Shown here: positions 1-5,472 of the stretch, in pieces
How positions within the stretch are numbered: position 1 is the stretch's first letter
Layout: every line of letters starts with the position of its first letter
Assembly: GCA_016462055.1 (NCBI GenBank)
Contig: JAEMTX010000089.1
Span: 1 to 7,760, forward strand
DNA from: Acidimicrobiia bacterium
GTDB lineage: Bacteria > Actinomycetota > Acidimicrobiia > Acidimicrobiales > Acidimicrobilacustridaceae
Direction of reading: 5' to 3'
DNA: 7,760 nucleotides
Made by a program: the position numbers and the translations under genes
The notes under the pieces: generated by a model
Told to the model about the DNA's origin: nothing
The model's input: only the letters and a program-made list of their open reading frames with translations
Databases searched by the model: none

Positions 1-99
1 TTCGCGCTCTACTTCCCCCGTGCAGGCACCGATCGTATCGGAACCCCGCCTAAGTCCCCATATCTCTTCAACGACGAAGACACCGCTAAAACGCCATAA
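1..99 (+). CDS. 3' end of an unrecognised gene (N-terminus outside window)
   Basis: Frame 1 is open from the first base to a TAA at 97-99 and encodes 32 residues, starting FALYFPRAGTDRIG and ending NDEDTAKTP. The hydrophilic, proline-containing tail reads like a natural C-terminus, and the frame closes 84 bases before the P450 start, a reasonable gene spacing. I do not recognise the family from so short a piece. It lies on the same strand as the P450 operon and could be co-transcribed with it. Seen: open frame and stop. Inferred: that it is a real gene end and not chance, because 32 open codons alone are weak evidence. Confidence 0.45.
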   Translation, partial: FALYFPRAGTDRIGTPPKSPYLFNDEDTAKTP

Positions 100-119
100 T
101 CAGCGCCCGGGGTTCAACA

Positions 120-134
120 TTCTCGGCCCGAGAA
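120..134. promoter_or_regulatory. Inverted repeat, candidate operator upstream of the P450 gene
   Basis: TTCTCGGCCCGAGAA is a perfect 6-bp inverted repeat around a 3-base centre. It lies 49 bases upstream of the P450 start. A TACCCT hexamer at 153-158 fits the actinobacterial -10 pattern TAnnnT, and the repeat would cover its -35 zone, as an operator or activator site would. It could instead be a small hairpin ending the upstream gene, although no T-run follows. The symmetry is seen; the function is inferred. Confidence 0.3.
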
Positions 135-173
135 CGCGATCTGCTCCTGCACTACCCTCAGGATCCAGCCAAC

Positions 174-178
174 GGGGG
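174..178 (+). promoter_or_regulatory. Ribosome binding site of the P450 gene
   Basis: GGGGG lies 5 bases before the ATG at 184 and decides that start over the in-frame ATG at 199. The minus-strand gene starting at 7090 uses a similar AGGGGG site. Confidence 0.5.
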
Positions 179-183
179 CATAT

Positions 184-1443
184 ATGAGCAGCGACGAGAT
201 GCTGGCCAAGAAGGATGAATTCTTCGGCCACAACGTGGTCCGCGATCCCTATCCGAAACTCGCCGAGCGTGCCGCCGAATGTCCGGTACATCCCGGGACG
301 TTCTCCTCGTTCTTCGACATGGTCGGCGCCGAAGACATCCTCTTTCCCGATGCCGAGCAGATATCGGTGCTGTCCTTCGATGGCGTCGACGCCGGATTCA
401 AAGATCAGGAACATTTTTCTTCGTGTTGGTATGAAGCCAGCTTGGGCAAGATGATCGGCCGCACGATCATCGAAATGGATCCGCCCGAACACGGTCGCCA
501 TCGCCAACTGATTCAAGGCGCCCTCACCAAACGTGAAATGCATCGGTGGGAAGAAGAGTTCGTTCGAGCGATCGTTGATACAACCATCGACACATTCATC
601 GAATCTGGTCGAGCTGATCTTGTCGATGACTTCGCTCTTCACTACCCACTCAAAGTCATCGCTGCCGCCTGCGGTCTTCCGCAGGAAGATGTCTCGTCGT
701 TCTATAGGTGGGCAGCAATCCTCACCAATGTGAGTATTTCGGCCGAGGAACGCGAAGAGGCATCAGCCGAATTCGGCGAGTACCTCGCTGCAGCCGTTAC
801 CGATCGTCGAACTAACCCACGTTCCGATCTGGTCACCCACCTTGTGCAGGCTGAGTTTCGCGACGACGCCGGGCGTCAAGCGTTGAACGACGACGAAGTC
901 ATTGCGTTTCTTCGCCTACTTCTTCCTGCTGCCGCACAGACCACCTATCGAACGCTCTGCAATCTCCTGTTTGGTCTGTTGTCGCATCCCGAACAGTTGC
1001 AGGCATTGCGCAACGATCATTCGATGATCGAACAAGCAATTGAAGAAGGATTGCGTTGGCAACCGCCGCTTATGTCATTCGGACGCACAACAGTCGCCGA
1101 TGCGGAAATCGAAGGCGTTGCCGTTCCCACTGGAACACTTGTGAATCTTGTTGTCGGTATCGCCAACCGCGATCCGCAACGTTGGGACAACCCCGACGTG
1201 TTCGACATCTATCGCGAACCGCAGGGCCACCTTGCGTTCGGAAGCGGCGCACATGTGTGTCTTGGTATTCATTTTGCTCGCATGGAACTTCGTGTGGCGA
1301 TGGAACAAGTTCTGACTCGCCTCGAAAATCTGCAATTTGAACCTGGCATTGAACCAGTTCACATCGGCGGCCTCGGCCAACGCTCCCCCGCCCATCTTCC
1401 TGTCACCTTCACCCCAGCGACTCCGATTGGAACTGCACCGTGA
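184..1443 (+). CDS. Cytochrome P450 monooxygenase
   Basis: This is a soluble class I-type bacterial P450 of 419 residues, the usual length. Such haem-thiolate enzymes insert one oxygen atom into a substrate using electrons from a ferredoxin and its reductase, neither of which is encoded here. Visible motifs are DPPEHGRHR at 99-107 (C-helix region, with the usual basic residues near the haem propionates), the I-helix PAAAQTTYRTL at 248-258, E288-x-x-R291 of the K-helix, ANRDP at 327-331, and the haem loop FGSGAHVCLG at 352-361 with the cysteine ligand C359. No signal peptide or membrane anchor is visible. The I-helix is odd: the usual AG-x-(D/E)-T-T reads AAAQTT, so Gln252 replaces the proton-relay acid while Thr253 remains. 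The stop overlaps the start of the amidohydrolase, indicating an operon. Family membership is very secure; the CYP family number and substrate are not readable. Confidence 0.96.
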   Translation: MSSDEMLAKKDEFFGHNVVRDPYPKLAERAAECPVHPGTFSSFFDMVGAEDILFPDAEQISVLSFDGVDAGFKDQEHFSSCWYEASLGKMIGRTIIEMDPPEHGRHRQLIQGALTKREMHRWEEEFVRAIVDTTIDTFIESGRADLVDDFALHYPLKVIAAACGLPQEDVSSFYRWAAILTNVSISAEEREEASAEFGEYLAAAVTDRRTNPRSDLVTHLVQAEFRDDAGRQALNDDEVIAFLRLLLPAAAQTTYRTLCNLLFGLLSHPEQLQALRNDHSMIEQAIEEGLRWQPPLMSFGRTTVADAEIEGVAVPTGTLVNLVVGIANRDPQRWDNPDVFDIYREPQGHLAFGSGAHVCLGIHFARMELRVAMEQVLTRLENLQFEPGIEPVHIGGLGQRSPAHLPVTFTPATPIGTAP

Positions 1444-3125
1444 GCACACCTGACCTCATTATCCGCAATGGTCGAGTCATCGATGGCACCGGCGCACCGG
1501 CATTCGATGCCGATGTCGAAGTCACCGACGGCAAGATTTCCTTCATTGGCACCAGCACCTCGAGTGCTGCCAATGAGATCGATGCACACGGAAGCGTTGT
1601 TGCCCCTGGGTTTGTCGACATTCACACCCATTACGACGCACAGGCTCACTTTGAACCCACGATGTCGCCCTCGTCATGGCACGGAGTCACTACCGCCATG
1701 ATGGGCAACTGCGGATTCAGCATCGCTCCGGCCGATCCCGACAGCGTCACGTGGCTCATCAATATGCTTTCTCGAGTCGAGGGAATGGAAGTCGACGCGC
1801 TCCTCGAAGGCGTCGACTTCAAAGGAGGCGATTACGGCGATTTTCTCAATGGTCTCGAAGGCCGTATCGGCATCAACCTCGTTGGTTACGTCGGTCATTG
1901 CGCAATCCGTCGCCTTGTGATGGGCGCAGCAGGATCTGAGCGCGCTGCGACCGACGACGAGATCACGCAGATGGCTGCACTCGTGCGCACGGCGATGACG
2001 CAAGGCGCCATCGGTTTCTCAAGTTCACAACTCGACATCCATTCCGATCATGAAGGAAAGCCGGTTCCGTCAAACCTGGCCGAACCAAAAGAACTCATTG
2101 CACTCTGCGCCGTGCTTTCCGAATTCGATCACGGGGTCATCGAATTTCTTCCCCGTTCAGGGTCTGCCGATTTCGATGCGGCAGATCAAGAGTTGCTTTT
2201 GGCGATGAGTGAGGCTTCGGGCTTCAAGCTGATCAATATCAATCCGCTCACCCTGTTCCCCGGCAACCCAGAGGGCCATCGCAATGCGCTCGCGTTTTGC
2301 GAAGAGGCGGCCGCCGCTGGTCATCACATCCACCCGATGTACATGATCAACGTGAAAGGGATTCACTTCTCTCTCGATTCCACATTCGTGCTCGATGAGA
2401 TGCCAACCTTCCGTCGGATTCTCACGCTTCCCATGGCCGAGCGCGCCGCTGAACTCGGCCTCGAGTCCAATCGTGTTGCGATGCGCAGCGAATTTGCTGA
2501 CACCACCGGGCGCTCGTTCGTCTTTGGTTGGCCCGACGTAAGCGTTGCGTCGGTCAGCAAAGATGCACTCGCCGCAGCCGTAGGAAAAACCATCGCAGAA
2601 CTCGCGCATGATGCAGAAATCGACGGTGTCGATGCACTGATCGACCTCGCCCTGGCCGACAGCCTCGAAACAGTGTTCGTCTGGCGACGGAAAGCTGACC
2701 CCGCATTGGCAGCTGCGACCAAAGAGATCGTGACGCACCCGCTCACTCTGGCCGGTTCAAGCGATGGCGGTGCTCATCTGCTCACGTTCTGTGGGGCCGA
2801 CTACACCACTCGCACGTTGACCGAAACTGTTCCCGACATGATGTCCTTGGAACAAGCCGTTGCTCGCCTCACGTCAGAACCGGCTCGGCTTCATGGCCTC
2901 AACGACCGCGGCACTCTTTCCGTTGGTAAAGCGGCCGACATCGTCGTGTTCACCCCCGAGGAACTCAGTATCGACCCCATTACATTGCTGCGTGATTTCC
3001 CCACAGGTGCCGGACGTTTGGTCTTCGGAGCTCATGGTTACGACGCCGTGATCGTCAACGGCGAACCGCTGTTCTTAGATGGTGTTCACACCGGAGCTCT
3101 TCCTGGCGCGATTCTTCGCCCTTGA
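1440..3125 (+). CDS. Amidohydrolase, N-acyl-D-amino-acid deacylase family
   Basis: A metal-dependent hydrolase of 561 residues from the amidohydrolase superfamily (COG3653-like). Members cleave amide bonds such as those of N-acyl-D-amino acids. The N-terminal beta segment with DLIIRNGRVIDGTG precedes the metal motif DIHTHYDAQ (H62, H64). C91 in MMGNCGF matches the bridging cysteine of D-aminoacylases. GYVGHCAIR at 149-157 and GAIGFSSSQ at 189-197 are typical of the family, S441-D442-G-G-A-H446 carries the catalytic Asp, and GTLSVGKAADIVVF near the end is the classic return to the beta-sandwich. The THIR and SHLK-type histidine motifs of classical D-aminoacylases are not present: VIEFLPRS (233-240) and LININPL (264-270) stand there. 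An actinobacterial subfamily I know shares this, so the true substrate may differ. The GTG start overlaps the P450 stop by 4 bases (GTGA), with a weak GGAA seven bases upstream, implying translational coupling. Cytoplasmic; no signal peptide. Confidence 0.9.
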   Translation: MSTPDLIIRNGRVIDGTGAPAFDADVEVTDGKISFIGTSTSSAANEIDAHGSVVAPGFVDIHTHYDAQAHFEPTMSPSSWHGVTTAMMGNCGFSIAPADPDSVTWLINMLSRVEGMEVDALLEGVDFKGGDYGDFLNGLEGRIGINLVGYVGHCAIRRLVMGAAGSERAATDDEITQMAALVRTAMTQGAIGFSSSQLDIHSDHEGKPVPSNLAEPKELIALCAVLSEFDHGVIEFLPRSGSADFDAADQELLLAMSEASGFKLININPLTLFPGNPEGHRNALAFCEEAAAAGHHIHPMYMINVKGIHFSLDSTFVLDEMPTFRRILTLPMAERAAELGLESNRVAMRSEFADTTGRSFVFGWPDVSVASVSKDALAAAVGKTIAELAHDAEIDGVDALIDLALADSLETVFVWRRKADPALAAATKEIVTHPLTLAGSSDGGAHLLTFCGADYTTRTLTETVPDMMSLEQAVARLTSEPARLHGLNDRGTLSVGKAADIVVFTPEELSIDPITLLRDFPTGAGRLVFGAHGYDAVIVNGEPLFLDGVHTGALPGAILRP

Positions 3126-3140
3126 ACGCCGCAAAGGGCG
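3117..3140 (+). terminator. Stem-loop across the amidohydrolase stop codon, possible terminator
   Basis: CGCCCTT (3117-3123) pairs perfectly with AAGGGCG (3134-3140) around a 10-base loop that contains most of the TGA stop. No T-tract follows, so classic intrinsic termination is uncertain. It sits at the end of the P450 operon, about 90 bases before the next gene. Confidence 0.3.
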
Positions 3141-3226
3141 GGGCTCCGTCCGCAATCGCGCTGATTCTCACCAAATTCTTGCCTCGCCGGCGGCGTTCTC
3201 TTTCCTTGAGATGATGAACTAGACCC

Positions 3227-3769
3227 ATGAGCGATGTGCTGTGGTTCCTCACCCGATCCTCGGGCATCGTCGCGATGATTTTGATTGCTGCAGCAATCAT
3301 CAATGGATTCATCTATTCCGGCCGCGAAGGCGGGCAGCGCATCCGCCCGGATTGGTGGGTCGACCTGCACCGCGGTCTCGGTGGCTACGCGCTCATCTTC
3401 ACCGTCTTCCACCTCTTGACCGCTTACGGCGCCGACCTTGGTTATGGCGTCATTGACATCATCATTCCTGGTGTCTCAAAGCAATGGACCACGGCCGTCA
3501 CTCTTGGCGTGCTGGCGTTCTACGCGATGCTCATCACCGTGTTCACGACCTGGCCCAAGCGAAGGTTTCGCAGCCGGATATGGCACGCGATCCATCTCCT
3601 TACGCTTCCGGCCACGATCGCTATCGGCGTGCACGGTTGGCAAATGGGAACTGATTCGCGCACCGGTTGGTATATCGCACTCATGGCGATCCTTACCGGA
3701 CTCGTGATGTATCCCGCTGGGCTGCGCATCTCCGGCCTCATGCGCTCCCGTCAGAGTGGCAACCAGTGA
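3227..3769 (+). CDS. Ferric-reductase-like transmembrane haem protein
   Basis: A 180-residue integral membrane protein with about five helices (roughly 10-30, 50-70, 88-107, 120-137, 148-168), matching the ferric reductase-like transmembrane domain family (also YedZ/MsrQ, NOX). Histidines are placed as in two-haem members: H48 and H62 are 14 residues apart; H123 (or H120) and H136 are 13-16 apart. These can ligate two b-type haems stacked across the membrane. The protein is only the membrane domain: there is no FAD/NAD(P) domain, so it needs a separate electron donor. The next two genes encode a flavinylated receptor domain and its FMN transferase, which suggests electrons pass from haem to covalent FMN. 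The ATG lacks a close Shine-Dalgarno sequence, and TGAACT at 3215-3220 could be a -10 for a leaderless transcript, but this is weak. First gene of a three-gene operon; 20 bases separate it from the next. Confidence 0.88.
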   Translation: MSDVLWFLTRSSGIVAMILIAAAIINGFIYSGREGGQRIRPDWWVDLHRGLGGYALIFTVFHLLTAYGADLGYGVIDIIIPGVSKQWTTAVTLGVLAFYAMLITVFTTWPKRRFRSRIWHAIHLLTLPATIAIGVHGWQMGTDSRTGWYIALMAILTGLVMYPAGLRISGLMRSRQSGNQ

Positions 3770-3789
3770 CGCTCTGGAAAGCCTGACCC

Positions 3790-4386
3790 ATGCCCACACC
3801 CAACAATCCCTACGCTGACATCGTGACTCCTCCGGTTCCCGACGGACCCCTTTCAGAACTCACCGCGCCTTCCGCAGCGCGTCCGAGTGAGTCGGAGCTC
3901 AACCCATCACGACTCAACGGATCGAAACGTCGTCATGCCGCGAAAGGAAGCCGTTCTGCAGCCTTAGGTTTGGCTGTCGTTTCCACCCTCGGTATGGCTG
4001 CGTATCTGCACCAAGCATCGCAATCCTCTGGCTCTGCCACCACTATCCCTTCTGGCCCCGCAACAACATCAACTAAAAAACCTTTCGAAACCAAATCAAT
4101 GGCCGATGGAGTCTGGAATGGTGATGCATCGACGAACCGCTGGGGACTAGTGCAAGTTGCCATCACCGTTTCCGGCGGAAAGATCACTGCTGCCAGCGCG
4201 CCCCTCTATCCATCAGATGACAACCGCAGCCTTTCCATAAATCGTATTGCGATCCCGAAACTGGTGCAGTCCACGCTCACCGCACAAAACGCGAACGTGA
4301 ACTCTGTGTCTGGGGCCACCGCTACCAGCGAGAGTTACCAGACTTCGTTGCAATCAGCCATCGACATATCTCACGCTGCGTCCTGA
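3790..4386 (+). CDS. Membrane-anchored FMN-binding domain protein (flavinylation target)
   Basis: A protein of 198 residues. Residues 1-50 are polar and proline-rich, KRR at 46-48 precedes a hydrophobic segment at about 56-75, a Ser/Thr/Pro linker spans 76-98, and an FMN_bind domain fills about 105-195. The hallmark is NSVSGATATS at 171-180: in this family ApbE links FMN through a phosphoester to the threonine of SGAT, here T177. The usual consensus begins with Asp; this protein has Asn171. The basic residues before the helix predict the FMN domain outside the membrane. Its role would be a covalent one- or two-electron flavin carrier taking electrons from the adjacent haem membrane protein. 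GGAAAG at 3776-3781, 8 bases before the ATG, supports the start. ApbE follows 3 bases after the stop. Family call secure; electron acceptor unknown. Confidence 0.87.
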   Translation: MPTPNNPYADIVTPPVPDGPLSELTAPSAARPSESELNPSRLNGSKRRHAAKGSRSAALGLAVVSTLGMAAYLHQASQSSGSATTIPSGPATTSTKKPFETKSMADGVWNGDASTNRWGLVQVAITVSGGKITAASAPLYPSDDNRSLSINRIAIPKLVQSTLTAQNANVNSVSGATATSESYQTSLQSAIDISHAAS

Positions 4387-4389
4387 CCG

Positions 4390-5160
4390 ATGGCAACAGG
4401 TATTCACCATGTCGAAGATGTCATGGGAATGCCCGTTTCTATTCATGTGCGCGATGACATTGACGCAAGCGCAATCAGCACCGTTATTGCGTGGCTCCAT
4501 CACGTTGACGCCACCTTCAGCACCTACAAGATGGAAAGTCCCATTTCGCAGTTCGGTCTTGGGCTGATTTCTGCTGATCAACTCAGTGAGGAAGTTCGCG
4601 ATGTTTTGACGCTGTGTGAGTCGGTGCGTGAGGAAACCTCGGGCGCATTCGATATTGCGTGTGTTCCCGCGCCGAACGGTTCCGCTCTTGATCCGTCGGG
4701 TCTGGTCAAGGGTTGGGCAATCGAACGAGCTGCAGAACTTCTCGAAACACACGGCGCAGAAAACTTCTGCATCAATGCTGGCGGCGATATCGCACTTCGG
4801 GGTAACGCCGAACCTGATCAACCATGGCGTATCGGCATTCGCCACCCAACAGAGCCGCTTGCGTCGGCCGCGGTTCTTTCTCTCGGCGGTCGCGCCGCGA
4901 TCGCAACATCAGCAACCTATGAGCGCGGCGCGCACATCATCGATCCCAAAACGGGCGAGCCAACAGCCGAACTCGCCAGCGTCACGATTGTTGGCGAAGA
5001 CCTCACCTACGTCGACGCCTATGCAACTGCGGTCTTCGTGATGGGGCTCAACGGTGCCGAGTGGTTACTGGAAACTCACCCCGAACTTGATGCATTTGTT
5101 ATTGGCCATGATGGCCTCACGTGGGAGACGCCAGGGTTTAACCGCTGGCGCTCCTCGTGA
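4390..5160 (+). CDS. apbE: FAD:protein FMN transferase (ApbE)
   Basis: This enzyme of 256 residues transfers the FMN moiety of FAD to a Thr or Ser in the D-x-x-(S/T)-G-A-T motif of flavoproteins; it needs Mg2+. Family motifs in order: GMPVSIHV at 13-20, FSTYKMESPISQF at 43-55, DPSGLVKGWA at 101-110, NAGGDI at 129-134, ATSATYERG at 172-180, HIIDPKTGEP at 182-191, and DAYATAVFVMG at 209-219, where D209 and T213 match the metal-binding pair. It is somewhat shorter than Gram-negative ApbE (about 330 residues) because it lacks an N-terminal lipoprotein signal, as in many actinobacterial versions. The ATG lies 3 bases after the FMN_bind stop with no clear Shine-Dalgarno, so translation is probably coupled. 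Its obvious substrate is T177 of the preceding protein. No terminator with a T-tract is seen after it. Confidence 0.93.
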   Translation: MATGIHHVEDVMGMPVSIHVRDDIDASAISTVIAWLHHVDATFSTYKMESPISQFGLGLISADQLSEEVRDVLTLCESVREETSGAFDIACVPAPNGSALDPSGLVKGWAIERAAELLETHGAENFCINAGGDIALRGNAEPDQPWRIGIRHPTEPLASAAVLSLGGRAAIATSATYERGAHIIDPKTGEPTAELASVTIVGEDLTYVDAYATAVFVMGLNGAEWLLETHPELDAFVIGHDGLTWETPGFNRWRSS

Positions 5161-5166
5161 TGTTGT

Positions 5167-5399
5167 TCAGTAACTGAAGCCTGTTGCCGTGATCCAGGCC
5201 GGGTCGACTTGGAACGCACCGGCACTCGTGACGGTGTTGACGGTGACGGGCGCAGGAAGACGATTTCCAGTCGTTGCATCAAAGGCAACGGTGCCGGTCC
5301 AACCCTTCCAACCCTTGGTCCCTGCAAGTGCGCTCTTCAACGCATCGGCCGTCGTGCTGCCACCGCAAGTGTGGACAGTCCAACGATTCGTGACTTCAT
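5167..5399 (-). pseudogene. Internally deleted ABC transporter substrate-binding protein gene (branched-chain amino acid type)
   Basis: Reading the minus strand from ATG at 5399 gives MKSRIVGLSTLAVAA, a typical start of a signal peptide, but this frame stops after 20 codons. From about codon 15 another frame continues as TTADALKSALAGTKG, then GTVAFDATTGNRLPAP, and ends AFQVDPAWITATGFSY at the TGA at 5167-5169. That matches the C-terminal end of LivJ/LivK-like periplasmic binding proteins, which are normally near 400 residues. Hence roughly 300 internal codons appear lost, with the junction near 5345-5360 and the frame shifted. A good ribosome binding site still precedes the start. The C-terminal frame is closed upstream by a TGA at 5404-5406, so no longer open frame rescues it. 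Convergent with apbE, 6 bases apart. Alternative: an assembly collapse, or a remnant whose 5' part belongs to another gene. Confidence 0.6.
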
Positions 5400-5404
5400 G
5401 TGTT

Positions 5405-5411
5405 CACCTCT
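5405..5411 (-). promoter_or_regulatory. Ribosome binding site of the deleted gene
   Basis: On the minus strand AGAGGTG lies 5 bases before the ATG at 5399, a strong Shine-Dalgarno match. It supports the reading that this was once a real gene start. Confidence 0.5.
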
Positions 5412-5416
5412 GGAAC

Positions 5417-5434
5417 TAGGAGAAGTTTCTCCTA
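5417..5434. promoter_or_regulatory. 18-bp palindrome, candidate operator
   Basis: TAGGAGAAGTTTCTCCTA has two 8-base arms that are exact reverse complements around a central GT. It lies between two divergent starts: the deleted substrate-binding protein gene (5399, minus) and the membrane protein gene (5473, plus). Such symmetry is typical of dimeric repressor sites. It lacks a T-run and has a 2-base centre, so it is not a terminator. Which gene it controls is not clear. Confidence 0.45.
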
Positions 5435-5460
5435 ACGGTCATCGCGAGCCTAACCAGACC

Positions 5461-5466
5461 TAAAGT
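5461..5466 (+). promoter_or_regulatory. -10 box placed for leaderless transcription
   Basis: TAAAGT fits the actinobacterial -10 pattern TAnnnT and ends 6 bases before the GTG at 5473, so transcription would begin at or next to the start codon. No convincing -35 is seen at 17-18 bases (GTCATC region), as is common in actinobacteria. Confidence 0.45.
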
Positions 5467-5472
5467 CTCGAC

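Noticed and set aside
100..642. 180-codon minus-strand open frame over the start of the P450 gene
   Set aside because: It lies antisense to a certain P450 coding region, has no family resemblance, and mirrors codon-position bias of the plus strand.
2157..2738. 193-codon minus-strand open frame inside the amidohydrolase gene
   Set aside because: Fully antisense to a clear amidohydrolase; the translation is low in hydrophobic core patterns and matches no family I know.
3185..3192. CGCCGGCG palindrome upstream of the haem membrane protein gene
   Set aside because: An 8-base GC-only palindrome is expected by chance in DNA of this composition.
5166..5178. TTCAGTAACTGAA as a terminator after apbE
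   Set aside because: Perfect 6-bp arms but a 1-base centre cannot form a stable hairpin and no T-run follows; it overlaps the stop of the minus-strand remnant.
5189..5463. Plus-strand open frames of 76 and 84 codons in the region after apbE
   Set aside because: They are the reverse strand of the substrate-binding protein remnant, whose minus-strand reading gives recognisable family sequence while these do not.
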